64,000 nucleotides of DNA, from contig NZ_KQ948454.1 in the NCBI RefSeq assembly GCF_001514115.1, forward strand, positions 124,001-188,000, read 5' to 3'. Of the stretch, positions 25,730-35,514 are shown one piece after another. The DNA comes from Streptomyces olivochromogenes (GTDB lineage: Bacteria; Actinomycetota; Actinomycetes; Streptomycetales; Streptomycetaceae). Position numbers and translations under genes: made by a program. The notes under the pieces were generated by a model. It had not been told where the DNA came from, made no database searches, and saw nothing but the letters and a program-made list of their open reading frames with translations. The number at the start of each line of letters is the position of its first letter. Position 1 is the first letter of the stretch.

Positions 25730-27425
25730 CCCTGTTCCCCTCGTTGTACGACGCGCCCCCACTGCCCATGGAGACGGCACTCTTGCTGATCCGGCCCACC
25801 GCGGTGCCGCCGCTCATCTGCCCGATGAACTGGCCGCCCGCGGCCACGTTGAAGATGTTCTGCTCGAAGCTGCCCGTCTCACAGCCGCTGCGCCGCAGCG
25901 CCTCGCGCACCCCGCTCGCGATCCGGTCCTCGACGGTCTTGATGTAACGGCTGACGTCCATCTCCTGGAACAGCGACAGCCGGTCGGTGCTGCCCATCTC
26001 CCGCACGGACACCAACGGGGCGTCCGGCAGGGCCTGTTCGGGCCGGGCCAGCCAGGTGCGCAGGCACTGGACGAGGGTGCGCAGCATGGAGAACCCGGCC
26101 ACCACGCCCGTCGCCGGGGCGGACAGCACCGTCCGCAGCACCTCACGCCCCGTCGTGCCCTGCCCGGAGGCCGCGATGAAGTCGACGCGCCGGTACTCCT
26201 CGAAAATCGGCCCCAGGACGTGCGGTACGACTTCCAGGACCAGCATCCCGCCCTGCGTGTGGACGCGGACCAGCACCGAGACCACCACCTGCTCGTCCCA
26301 GGCGCCGACCCTGACGCGCAGGAAGTGCCGGCGCGCCTCGCCGCCCTCGTCCACCGCCCCGTCCAGGTGCACCCGGGCCGACGACGGCTCGTACACGCCC
26401 TGGTTGCGGCCCACGCCGTACGGCAGGTAGACGAACTCCTCGACCTCCAGGTCCTTGAGCCGGTCCCGGCTGGTGCGCGCGGCGGACTCCCGCAGCGCCT
26501 CCAGCTTCGGTACGACCAGGTCGAGGATCTGCCGGTTGGTCAACTGCACCGGCAGGCGGTGCCCGTTCGCCGAACCGTCGCCGGTCTGCTCGGGCAGCTT
26601 GCCGTTCAGGCCGTCGAACGGCTTCTTGGCCGGGGTGATCTCCATCGCGAACGACCAGGGCTCGTACGGCTTTCCCGCGCCGACGAACGGCCGGTGGGCG
26701 TCGTAGAGCGCCACGGACGCGTGCTGCTCCCAGGTGACGGCCCGCGCGACCCGGAGCTGACGCTCGCTGCCCATGGGCAGTGCCACGGACGTACGGGCGA
26801 AGGCGTCCCGGGAGAGTTCGACGCTCATGACCGCGGCCACCTGGGAGCGGTGGGCACCGATCACGAAGGTGAGCAGGAGCGGGAAGATCACCAGAAAGGG
26901 GTCGTGGAGCAACTGGGTGAACGCGTACACCCAGTAGGCGATCTCCGCGGCCCGCGCCATGAAGGTGAGCCCCCAGGCGGTCGCCCTGCGCGGCAGACGC
27001 AGCCGGGCGGACTCGTCCCGGCTCGCGGCGTACATGCTCATGCCCCACCCGGACGCGGCCCGCGCGGACCACAGCAGAAAGCAGACGGCGGCGTAGAAGA
27101 ACACCGCGACGGCGCCGAACGCCTCCGCGAAGCCCCGGGGCCCCGCGTCCGCGACGCCGGTGGCCGCCCGGACCATCTCCACCAGGAAGAACACGACCCA
27201 GATGGCCAGCAGCCCGAGCCCGGTCAGCGCCTCCCTGCGGCGCGCGCGCAGCGCGTGCGCGAGCACGGCGACGACGTCGACACCGAGGGACGGTGCCGCG
27301 GGCCGCTCCTCGTGCCCTATGAGTTCGTCGATGACCCGTGCCCGGAACACGGTGTCCAGATGCACTCCGGCACACAACAGCCGTGTCGCCTCGCTGTGTG
27401 CGTACCGTCTCTCCGATTCCGTCAC
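25722..27425 (-). CDS. Large membrane protein of unknown function
   Basis: A 567-residue protein with several membrane helices in the first half (LGLLAIWVVFFLVEMV, AVFFYAAVCFLLWSA, YWVYAFTQLLHDPFLVIFPLLL [trimmed: LLHDPFLVIFPLLL]) and a soluble second half. The C-terminal tail RISKSAVSMGSGGASYNEG matches the N-terminal motif of the next gene product. I chose GTG 27425, with GGGGGTGG upstream, over the longer frame. The family is not recognised. Tight overlap with the DUF5955-like gene suggests a functional pair at the membrane. Confidence 0.62.
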   Translation of the reverse strand: MTESERRYAHSEATRLLCAGVHLDTVFRARVIDELIGHEERPAAPSLGVDVVAVLAHALRARRREALTGLGLLAIWVVFFLVEMVRAATGVADAGPRGFAEAFGAVAVFFYAAVCFLLWSARAASGWGMSMYAASRDESARLRLPRRATAWGLTFMARAAEIAYWVYAFTQLLHDPFLVIFPLLLTFVIGAHRSQVAAVMSVELSRDAFARTSVALPMGSERQLRVARAVTWEQHASVALYDAHRPFVGAGKPYEPWSFAMEITPAKKPFDGLNGKLPEQTGDGSANGHRLPVQLTNRQILDLVVPKLEALRESAARTSRDRLKDLEVEEFVYLPYGVGRNQGVYEPSSARVHLDGAVDEGGEARRHFLRVRVGAWDEQVVVSVLVRVHTQGGMLVLEVVPHVLGPIFEEYRRVDFIAASGQGTTGREVLRTVLSAPATGVVAGFSMLRTLVQCLRTWLARPEQALPDAPLVSVREMGSTDRLSLFQEMDVSRYIKTVEDRIASGVREALRRSGCETGSFEQNIFNVAAGGQFIGQMSGGTAVGRISKSAVSMGSGGASYNEGNRDD

Positions 27426-27569
27426 TGGGACCACCCCCGTGTGTCTCCCCCGGCCGCGCCCCAGCTCTCTTGAGCAGCCCTGCGCTCCCCTACCGGACCG
27501 TACGTCACGACGATAGCGAGAGTTACTCCCCGTGTACCCCCGCATACAGCGAGAAAGCACGTACGTTCG

Positions 27570-27590
27570 ATGCGTACTTTCTGTACGCAT
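27570..27590. repeat. Perfect inverted repeat upstream of the membrane-protein operon
   Basis: ATGCGTAC and GTACGCAT flank a 5-bp TTTCT spacer. It lies about 145 bp upstream of GTG 27425 in an AT-richer stretch and could be an operator for that operon. Confidence 0.4.
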
Positions 27591-27594
27591 GCGT

Positions 27595-27628
27595 CGGCCC
27601 CGCCCGGGACACTTCCCGGACGGGGCCG
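27595..27628 (-). terminator. Terminator of mdh
   Basis: A 14-bp stem with one mismatch (CGGCCCCGCCCGGG against CCCGGACGGGGCCG) and a 6-nt loop lies 35 bp after the mdh stop. Confidence 0.8.
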
Positions 27629-27662
27629 ATGAGTTGCGAGTGACTCAGGTGAGTCGGGTACG

Positions 27663-28790
<1,128 letters not shown>

Positions 28791-29569
28791 TCGCGCATCC
28801 AGGATCCCGGATGGCCGGGTCCCGTGTGGCCCACCCCACAACCCCCCGACGGGGCGGCCGCCGGCCCGGGAGAGGGTGACACGACGACCGCCGTCGGGGT
28901 GACCGGCCGGGGCCGGATCCCGTGGGGGTACGGAGCGCCTGCCCCAACGGCGCCGGAACATTCCTGGGCCTCGGTTTTCGGGGGTGGGCTTCTTCTTCGG
29001 GTGCGGGTGCGGGTGCGGGTGGGCGGGGGTTGCTCACGCAGTTCCGCGCGCCCCTGGGGCCGGGGCTGCGCCCCGAAACCCCGGCCGCACGAAGCGCCTC
29101 GGCTGGCGGCCGGTGGGGGTTGCTCGCGCAGTTCCCCGCGCCCCCAAGGCGGGGCTGCGCCCCGAAATTCCGGCCGCCTGTTGCCTTTTGGCCGACGGCG
29201 GGTGGGGGCTGGGCGCGCAGTTCCCCGCGCCCCTAAGAGCCTCGGCCCTACCGGCGTTTGAGGACGAGACCGGTGGCCGATACCCCACCCACCCCCAGTC
29301 CACCCACCCCGCTCCGCGCCCCATAGCCCATCCGGCACTTGAGGACGAGGCCGGAGGCCGATGCACCACCCACCCCGGCCCCCATCACTCAGCCCGTCCG
29401 GCGTTTGAGGACGAGCCCTTCGGGCGAGGCGGGGGTCCAGGGGGCGCAGCGCCCCTGGCGGGGTCGAAGGGGCGGAGCCCCTGGAGGTGGGACGGGTAGG
29501 GGCGGCGGGGGCGAGTAACCCATGCCGCGCGTGCCCACCCGCCCCAGCCAAGCCCCCCCCCCGGCTACT
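28791..29569. repeat. Long gene-free region packed with Streptomyces-type intergenic repeats
   Basis: About 780 bp without a credible gene. It contains three copies of a GCGCAGTTCCCCGCGCCCC-type element (about 29028-29062, 29118-29162, 29200-29236). It also holds three copies of CCGGCGTTTGAGGACGAG (29251-29268, 29332-29349 with CACTT, 29398-29415), and GC-rich stems such as GGGGCGCAGCGCCCC near 29443. Related copies occur at 40248 and 55209. The open frames here are repeat artefacts. Confidence 0.7.
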
Positions 29570-30904
29570 TCACTTGGTGCAGCCCTTCTGACCCGACTTC
29601 AGCGTGACGCACGCCTTCGCCTCGGCGGCGTCCTTGACGGCGATCATCGGGGTGTACGCATCGGTGGCGTTGTCGACGGTCCCGGTCTGCTTGGCGGCGG
29701 TCCCGGCCGTCACCTGGACCGAGTCACCGATCACGGCCTGGGTGATGCGGGCCCAGGCCGCGGCGCAGGTCTTGCTGTAGCGCACCTCGACGAGCGTGGT
29801 ACCCACGGTGATGCTGGTGCTGGTCGTCGCCAGTTGCCCACCGCACCCCATGTTCTCCGGGTCCTTGCCCGTGCAGTCGGCGCCACTGCACTTCACCCCG
29901 GCCGGCAGATCGGGATTGACGGCGGCGGACGTCGAGGGCGTCTTCGGCGCGCTCGCCGCCTTCTTGCCGTCACCGCCCCCGGTGAAGTACACGACCGCGG
30001 CTATCACCACGAGCGCACCCACAACCCCCGCGAGGAACATCGTCAGCCGCCGCTTACGCCGCGCCGCCGCGTCCACGGATCCCCCCGCGGGCGCCCCCGG
30101 CCCACCGGCACCGACAGACCCGGCCGGACCCACGGAACCACCCGGCCCCGACGAGCCCACAGAACCCGCGGAACCCGCGGAACCCATCGGACCCGCAGAA
30201 CCCCCCGGCCCCACAGACCCCGCCGGAGTCGACGGACCGTACCGCCCCCCGTCACCGGACGGCGTGGCGACGACCCCCCAGCCCCCGCCACGCGAGCCCC
30301 CACCGGAGGAAGGCCCACCCGAAGACGCACCCGAAGGCCCGCCCGAAGAGGACCCGCCGTACCCGGCACCCCCACGCGCCCCACCCCCGAGCGACGACGA
30401 AGAGCCGTACGACGAGTCCTCCACCTCCGTGGCGGACGGCTGCGGCGGCACCGTCGGCGACACCCCCGCGGGCCCTGCGATCCCCGGCGTGATGCCGGGC
30501 GTCGCGGTCGCGCTGCCGCCCTTGCGGGCCTGCTTGCCGTTGCTCCCCTTCGCCGGGGGCGCCCCGAACTCCCCGAGCGCGGCGCGCGCCTGGGAGATCC
30601 GGATCGCTTCCATGGTCATGTCGTGGCGCATCTCCGAGCGGCTCCACGCACGCTCGGCCAGCTCCCACATGGTCGTCAGATGGATGGGATTGGTCCCGGT
30701 CACCTCGGCCAGGGCGACGATCGCGCCCTTGGGCGCGAGAAGCCGGCCGTTGAGGTACCGCTCCCAGGACGTCTTGCTGTAGCCCGTGCGGTCGGCCACC
30801 GCGGCGATGCCCAGCCCGCTCCGGTCGACCAGCCGGCGCAACTGGCTGGCGAACTCCCTGACCTGCGGATCGAGTTCATCCGGCAAGTCCCTCCAACGAG
30901 GCAT
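29570..30904 (-). CDS. Membrane-tethered XRE-type HTH protein with DUF2690 domain
   Basis: A 444-residue protein. Residues about 1-80 are an XRE-type helix-turn-helix (LVDRSGLGIAAVADRTGYSK...YLNGRLLAPKG). A low-complexity Gly/Ser/Pro region (about 150-275) follows, then one membrane helix (LTMFLAGVVGALVVIAAVVYF, trimmed: FLAGVVGALVVIAAVVYF). The extracellular C-terminus is DUF2690, with cysteines in VKCSGADC, GCGGQL, KTCAAAW and KGCTK. The layout suits a regulator that senses an envelope signal or scaffolds it. The N-terminal block is closely related to that at 31303-31890. Confidence 0.8.
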   Translation of the reverse strand: MPRWRDLPDELDPQVREFASQLRRLVDRSGLGIAAVADRTGYSKTSWERYLNGRLLAPKGAIVALAEVTGTNPIHLTTMWELAERAWSRSEMRHDMTMEAIRISQARAALGEFGAPPAKGSNGKQARKGGSATATPGITPGIAGPAGVSPTVPPQPSATEVEDSSYGSSSSLGGGARGGAGYGGSSSGGPSGASSGGPSSGGGSRGGGWGVVATPSGDGGRYGPSTPAGSVGPGGSAGPMGSAGSAGSVGSSGPGGSVGPAGSVGAGGPGAPAGGSVDAAARRKRRLTMFLAGVVGALVVIAAVVYFTGGGDGKKAASAPKTPSTSAAVNPDLPAGVKCSGADCTGKDPENMGCGGQLATTSTSITVGTTLVEVRYSKTCAAAWARITQAVIGDSVQVTAGTAAKQTGTVDNATDAYTPMIAVKDAAEAKACVTLKSGQKGCTK

Positions 30905-31302
30905 TACTGCTCCCCCCTACTTCTTTCCCCCCGTACGTGCCTGACTGTTCCCCCGCGTGTTTCGGCACCCCTCCGTCGAGTCCCCCCGGCCCCGCCGGTC
31001 CCCGTTCTGGCTACCCACAGGGATGCGATCGGTCAGGATCTCAGTTCCCGGGATGGGGGCGCACGGGAGCATTCGGGCCCGGGCATGCACCGTTGCACGC
31101 CCCGCGGGCTGCGGCCCATTGTCCCATCGACGTCATGCCCGCCAATCGGACCCTCGTCCTCCGCAGCAGGACGTCCGATACCGTCCCGATTGGCCACGCT
31201 AACCGGGTTGTCGGGACAGATCAGGGTAAATCCTTGAACTTGTCAAGACATCGACACAACGGGAACACAGGTGCGACCTCACCTGTCACGAGAATGCTCA
31301 GC
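30905..31302. promoter_or_regulatory. Long leader/promoter region of the HTH-DUF2690 gene
   Basis: The 398-bp gap contains a good minus-strand promoter: -35 TTGACA (31246-31241) and -10 TGATCT (31223-31218), spaced 17 bp. That would give a leader of about 300 nt before the start at 30904. A 7-bp inverted repeat, ACAGGTG/CACCTGT (31267-31286), lies just upstream of the -35. No ORF is convincing. Confidence 0.5.
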
Positions 31303-31890
31303 TCACCCGAGGGTGACGGCACCCACGACGGCGGCGAGAAGGAGAACGACGGCGAGAAGGGCCGCGTAGAGGAGGAGGCGGGGCGCACGGGGCCCGGCGG
31401 GCCGCCGGGACGCCTCCTCGTCGAGCAGATCCCACCACGGGAGCGTGGGGTCCTCCTCGTAGCCGTCACGGCCGCGCGCGGCGGGGAGGGCGGCTGCGGC
31501 ACCGGGAGCGGGTTCGCCGCCGGGGCCGGGGACGGGACCGGGACCAGGGCCGGGGACGGGACCGCCCGCCGGTACCCGTACGGGCGGCACGGGCGGCACC
31601 GGCGGCACGGGCTCGCGCGGCCAGGCCCGCACCGCCAGTTCCCAGCGCACCCCGAAGCGTTCGGTCTCCTCGCCCGCGACACCCGCGACCCGGCACAGGG
31701 CGACGACCGCCTGCCGGGGCGGCGGCTGGCTCGCGTTGAGGTAGCGCTGCCAGGAGGACTTGCTGTACGCGGTGCGCGTGCCCAGCGCGACCAGGCTCAT
31801 CCCGGTGCGGTCCTTGAGCAGCCGCAACTGCTCGACGAAGTGCCGTACCTCCGCCGGCAGCTCCTCCGGCAGCGGCTGCCAGGCACCCAT
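31303..31890 (-). CDS. Membrane-tethered XRE-type HTH protein
   Basis: A 195-residue protein. The N-terminal HTH (LPEELPAEVRHFVEQLRLL, then TAYSKSSWQRYLNASQPPPR) is paralogous to that of the 29570 gene. A Pro/Gly-rich linker (VPPVPPVPPVRVP and GPGPGPVPGPG) leads to a single C-terminal helix (LLLYAALLAVVLLLAAVVGAV, trimmed: LLLYAALLAVVLLLAA) at the very end, so no extracellular domain exists. ATG 31890 has GGGAGGT upstream and was preferred over GTG 31902. It could be a tail-anchored DNA-binding regulator. Confidence 0.75.
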   Translation of the reverse strand: MGAWQPLPEELPAEVRHFVEQLRLLKDRTGMSLVALGTRTAYSKSSWQRYLNASQPPPRQAVVALCRVAGVAGEETERFGVRWELAVRAWPREPVPPVPPVPPVRVPAGGPVPGPGPGPVPGPGGEPAPGAAAALPAARGRDGYEEDPTLPWWDLLDEEASRRPAGPRAPRLLLYAALLAVVLLLAAVVGAVTLG

Positions 31891-32072
31891 CGCTTCACCC
31901 ACCTCCCGTGGCGCTCACCAGGCGCCCCGTGTCGTTCCCCGTGAGCGATTGACGACGCCGGGCGGTGGACGGTTCCCGTCACGCGGCGCGGACACCGTGG
32001 CGGAATGGTCACTTCCGTGCCACAGGGAACTGACAGCTGTTGTACGGGCGGTGCCTGTACAGAAGGGTTGAC

Positions 32073-32132
32073 CCGGGCGGTCCGACCGCCCGGCCGCGGC
32101 CCGTCCTTACTCGGGGGAGGGGACGGGCCGCG
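32073..32132 (-). terminator. Two hairpins ending the folD-DUF3017 operon
   Basis: CGCGGCCCGTCC (32095-32106) pairs with GGACGGGCCGCG (32121-32132). Next to it CCGGGCGGTC pairs with GACCGCCCGG (32073-32092). Both lie 28-87 bp after the DUF3017 stop in the direction of transcription. Confidence 0.75.
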
Positions 32133-32159
32133 CACCGCTTCAGGGCATGCGCGGGGGTC

Positions 32160-32855
32160 TCAGCGGACCGTGAAGTGCAGCGTGTCGTCCAGGAACGGGA
32201 TGACCAGCCACGGGTTGGGCTGCGCCATCAGCGAGAGCAGCACGATGGCGACGCCCAGCACGCCGTACGTGAGCATGTCCGTGAAGCGGGAGCGGACCGC
32301 GAGCATGCCCACGTCGGGCAGCATCCAGCGCATCACGGCGCCGGCCAGCAGCGCGGCGCCGATCAGGATCGTGCCGAGCCGGAACACGTCGAGGGCGGTC
32401 AGCAGCAGGCCGAGCCCGACGGCCGACAGCACGGCCAGGATCGGCCACTGGCGGGCCGGGGCCGGGGCGTCGCCGCCCGCCGCCCGGCCGCCGCCCTCGG
32501 GCCGCGCGGTGTCCCTCGTGAACAGGGGGAAGCGCCGTGTGGTGCGGCGCGGCTTCCCCTCGGCGTCGGGCGCGCTCACGGCGTCGAGCGCACCCGGCTC
32601 GCCCTCGGCGCCGTCCGCCTCCCGCACACTCGCCACACCGTTCACGGCCCCCGCCTTCCCCGAACCGGCCTCACCGTTCACGGACCCCGCCTCCCGCACG
32701 ACGGACTCACCCTTCGCCGCCCTCGCCCTCCGCACGGCCGACCCGCCGTTCGCGGACGCGGTCTCCCGTACGGCCGACTCGGCGTCGGAGCCGGCATCGG
32801 TGTCGGTGTCGGTGTCGCGGGCCGCGGCGTCCTCGGGTCCGCCGTCAGCCGACAC
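32160..32855 (-). CDS. DUF3017 membrane protein
   Basis: A 231-residue protein. The first 110 residues are acidic and Ala/Gly-rich, with repeated [20 protein letters not shown] units. The C-terminal 120 residues are the DUF3017 domain with three helices ([40 protein letters not shown], and [15 protein letters not shown]) ending [10 protein letters not shown]. It overlaps folD by 11 bp, the usual actinobacterial arrangement. The function is unknown. Confidence 0.85.
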   Translation of the reverse strand: MSADGGPEDAAARDTDTDTDAGSDAESAVRETASANGGSAVRRARAAKGESVVREAGSVNGEAGSGKAGAVNGVASVREADGAEGEPGALDAVSAPDAEGKPRRTTRRFPLFTRDTARPEGGGRAAGGDAPAPARQWPILAVLSAVGLGLLLTALDVFRLGTILIGAALLAGAVMRWMLPDVGMLAVRSRFTDMLTYGVLGVAIVLLSLMAQPNPWLVIPFLDDTLHFTVR

Positions 32856-33699
32856 TGCGCTCCGCCGCTTCCACCACGTTGACGAGCAGCTGGGCGCGGG
32901 TCATCGGGCCCACGCCGCCGGGGTTCGGGGAGATCCACGCGGCGACCTCGGCGACGTCCGGGTGGACGTCTCCGACGATCTTGCCCTCGGCGCTGCGCGA
33001 GACACCGACGTCGAGGACGGCGGCGCCCGGCTTCACGTCCTCGGCGCGGATGAGGTGGGCGGATCCCGCCGCGGCGACGATGATGTCGGCGCGCTTCAGG
33101 TGCGCGGAGAGATCACGGGTGCCGGTGTGACACTGGGTGACCGTTGCGTTCTCGCTGCGCCGCGTCAGCAGCAGCGGCATCGGACGCCCGATGGTCACCC
33201 CGCGGCCGACGACCACGACCTCGGCGCCCTTGATCTCCACGCCGTAGCGGCGCAGCAGGGTGAGTACGCCGTTGGGAGTGCACGGCAGTGGGGCCGGCTC
33301 GTTGAGGACCAGCCGCCCGAGGTTCATCGGGTGCAGGCCGTCGGCGTCCTTGTCCGGGTCCATCAGTTCCAGGATGCGGTTCTCGTCGATGCCCTTGGGG
33401 AGCGGGAGCTGGACGATGTAGCCGGTGCACGTGGGGTCTTCGTTGAGTTCGCGCACCACCGCCTCGATCTCCTCCTGCGTGGCGGTCGCGGGCAGTTCAC
33501 GCTGGATGGAGGCGATACCGACCTGGGCGCAGTCGCGGTGCTTGCCCGCGACGTACTTCTGGCTGCCGGGGTCGTCGCCTACCAGGACGGTCCCCAGGCC
33601 GGGCGTGACGCCCTTCTCCTTGAGGGCCGCCACGCGGGCGGTCAGATCGGACTTGATCGCGGCTGCGGTGGCCTTGCCATCGAGAATCTGGGCGGTCAT
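32845..33699 (-). CDS. folD: Methylenetetrahydrofolate dehydrogenase/cyclohydrolase
   Basis: A 284-residue bifunctional FolD that interconverts 5,10-methylene-, methenyl- and 10-formyl-THF. It has the catalytic Lys region [27 protein letters not shown], the NADP motif [17 protein letters not shown], and C-terminal [14 protein letters not shown]. It supplies formyl-THF for PurN and PurH, encoded a few kilobases away. The start ATG is preceded by GAGGATGGGGG. Confidence 0.95.
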   Translation of the reverse strand: MTAQILDGKATAAAIKSDLTARVAALKEKGVTPGLGTVLVGDDPGSQKYVAGKHRDCAQVGIASIQRELPATATQEEIEAVVRELNEDPTCTGYIVQLPLPKGIDENRILELMDPDKDADGLHPMNLGRLVLNEPAPLPCTPNGVLTLLRRYGVEIKGAEVVVVGRGVTIGRPMPLLLTRRSENATVTQCHTGTRDLSAHLKRADIIVAAAGSAHLIRAEDVKPGAAVLDVGVSRSAEGKIVGDVHPDVAEVAAWISPNPGGVGPMTRAQLLVNVVEAAERSVG

Positions 33700-33969
33700 G
33701 CCCCCATCCTCGCGGATGACCCGCTCCCTGTTCCAATCCGGGCGCCCCTTCCCCCCTGTGACCAGCCGCGATCAGCCGTGATCAGCGATGTTGCACTTGC
33801 ACAACACCTGCACAACACAATCGGAATGGCTCTGGACAAATAAGTAAGGCATTTAGAACGATGAACACCACAGTGCCGCGGACAGTACCGGGGGGACGGA
33901 CCGCTCTGTAGAACTCTCCTCCGCACCTTGCCGCGCGTCCCCGCACCAGGCAACGGAGGAACACCCGCC
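33700..33969. promoter_or_regulatory. AT-richer divergent region with 11-bp direct repeat
   Basis: Between folD and the next rightward gene, TGCACAACAC occurs at 33798-33807 and 33809-33818, exactly 11 bp apart, with a related TTGCACT just upstream (33791-33797). The segment 33780-33870 is unusually AT-rich. It is a likely regulator-binding site for the gene at 33970 or for folD. Confidence 0.45.
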
Positions 33970-34578
33970 ATGAGTTTCGGCGACCCGAACAACCCCTACG
34001 GTCCCCCGCAGGGCCAGCCGGCCGGCTACCCGCCCCAGGGCCAGCCCGGCTACGGCTACCCCCAGGGCGCCCCGCAGCAGCCCGGTTACGGCTACCCGCA
34101 GGCCCCGCCGATCGGCCAGCAGCCGTACGGCGGCTACCCCGGCGGCCCGATGGAGATGCCCGGCGGGGTGAAGGCCGCGCGCGTGATGCTGTTCGTCATC
34201 GCCGGTCTGCAGGTGATCGGCGCGGTCCTGATCGCGATCTCGGCGCTCGCCGTCTCCGCCGCGAAGAACAACGCGGACCTCAAGGACGACGTCCAGTTCC
34301 AGCAGCTCGCGGACTACTCGGCCGGCGTCCTGTGGGGCGTCGCGGTCGCGGTCCTGGCGTGGGGCGTCTTCGCGATCTGGCTCGGCGTCAAGTGCGCGAA
34401 CGGCGGCAGCGGCGTCCGCATCGCCGCGATGGTGTTCGGCATCCTCACCGCGGTCCTCGGTATCTACCCGTTCGTCGTCATCGGTCTGGTGCACACCGTG
34501 CTCGCCATCCTCATCGCGGTGTTCGTCGGCAAGGCGGACGGCGCCGCCTGGTTCGACCGCCCGAAGTACTCGGTCTGA
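33970..34578 (+). CDS. Pro/Gly/Tyr-rich DUF4190-like membrane protein
   Basis: A 202-residue protein. Residues 1-65 are a low-complexity Gly/Tyr/Pro/Gln head (PQGQPGYGYPQGAPQQPGYG), typical of Streptomyces membrane proteins of the DUF4190/DUF4870 kind. Three to four helices follow (VMLFVIAGLQVIGAVLIAIS, GVLWGVAVAVLAWGVFAIWL, AAMVFGILTAVLGIYPFVVI). The ATG is preceded by ACGGAGGAACACCCGCC. The function is unknown. Confidence 0.8.
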   Translation: MSFGDPNNPYGPPQGQPAGYPPQGQPGYGYPQGAPQQPGYGYPQAPPIGQQPYGGYPGGPMEMPGGVKAARVMLFVIAGLQVIGAVLIAISALAVSAAKNNADLKDDVQFQQLADYSAGVLWGVAVAVLAWGVFAIWLGVKCANGGSGVRIAAMVFGILTAVLGIYPFVVIGLVHTVLAILIAVFVGKADGAAWFDRPKYSV

Positions 34579-34602
34579 GACCACCGGCGGCACGGCCGCC
34601 AC

Positions 34603-34662
34603 GAGGCCGATTTCGAAGCTGACTCCGAGGCCGACTCCGAGGCCGACTTCGAGGCCGACTTC
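34603..34662. repeat. 12-bp minisatellite (five units)
   Basis: Five head-to-tail variants of GAGGCCGACTYC (starts 34603, 34615, 34627, 34639, 34651) with a partial sixth unit lie just after the stop of the 33970 gene. Read in one frame they encode EADF/EADS, but no start supports translation. Confidence 0.8.
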
Positions 34663-34698
34663 GAGGCCGCGAAGGCGACTTCCCGCCATTCACTCCGA

Positions 34699-34734
34699 GG
34701 GCCGTGTCCCCCCCTGCCAGGGGGGACACGGCCC
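34699..34734. terminator. Perfect 15-bp terminator hairpin
   Basis: GGGCCGTGTCCCCCC pairs with GGGGGGACACGGCCC around a 6-nt loop, between convergent genes. Confidence 0.88.
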
Positions 34735-34783
34735 CAGTGCGTCTGCCTACCGTCAACTACCCGCCACTGAAACGGCGGAGGAT

Positions 34784-34833
34784 GCGGCGGTGGTCTCCGG
34801 CCCTCCCCCATGGAGGCCGGAGACCACCGCCGC
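34784..34833. terminator. Perfect 19-bp terminator hairpin
   Basis: GCGGCGGTGGTCTCCGGCC (34784-34802) pairs with its complement at 34815-34833 around a 12-nt loop. It sits 25 bp after the end of the leftward inhibitor-like gene and backs up the 34699 hairpin. Confidence 0.88.
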
Positions 34834-34858
34834 GCACGTGCGCGAGCCGCCCGCTGGC

Positions 34859-35290
34859 TCAGCCGCAGTTACCGGTGATCCACTGGTGGGACCGCACCTT
34901 GTACGTACCGGCGAGGTTGCCGCCCTGCTGCTGCCGGGTGCAGCCGATCCGGCTGTTGTAGTTGGTGTTCGCGTAGAAGGCGACACCGCTGTACGACCCG
35001 GTGCCGGCGTTCCACACCGACTTCACGTTCGTCGTGGCGGCCCAGGAACACTTGATGGCGCCGCTCTGCCAGTCGGGGTCGGCGACACTCCACGAGCACT
35101 TGCTGCCGGTGAAGTTGAAGCCGGTCCAGAAGCAGACGTCACCCGACGCGCAGTCCACGGCGGCGGCCGAGGCGGGTGCCGCCGACGCGGAGGCGGGCAG
35201 GGCCAGCGTGGTGGCGGCCGCCGCGCTGACGGCGAGGGTCGCGAGCAGCGGGGAGAGTCGGCGCGGACGACGTACTACGGAGAGGTTCAT
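34859..35290 (-). CDS. Secreted peptidase-inhibitor family I36-like protein
   Basis: A 143-residue secreted protein. The signal peptide has a basic start (MNLSVVRRPRRL), a hydrophobic core and a cleavage region ASASAAPASAA near residue 38-45. The mature part matches the I36 (SMI-like) beta fold with CASGDVCFWTGFNFTG, SVWNAGTGSYSGVAFY and CTRQQQGGN. Six cysteines are visible, enough for disulfides. ATG 35290 has AAGGAG 9 bp upstream. Family members inhibit metalloproteases in some Streptomyces; here the target is unknown. Confidence 0.8.
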   Translation of the reverse strand: MNLSVVRRPRRLSPLLATLAVSAAAATTLALPASASAAPASAAAVDCASGDVCFWTGFNFTGSKCSWSVADPDWQSGAIKCSWAATTNVKSVWNAGTGSYSGVAFYANTNYNSRIGCTRQQQGGNLAGTYKVRSHQWITGNCG

Positions 35291-35514
35291 GGGTCTGTTT
35301 CTCCTTGCGATGCGGCTGCTGGTGGTCGGACAGCCAGAAGGTGGCAACGCGTGTCCCGGCCGGGCAAGGAGACCGGCCGGGCTGGGACGCCGGGACGGCC
35401 GCACGCCCGCTACTTGGCGCGTTATCTAACCCCTGGGACGGCCGTGGGACGGCTACTGTGTCGAGCCACTGCAACGTCTGACCAGCGTGCCGTAAGTGCC
35501 AGGGGGGAACCGCG

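Noticed and set aside
29012..29415. A CRISPR array in the repeat-rich region
   Set aside because: Copies are unevenly spaced and diverged, spacers differ in length and no cas gene is nearby.
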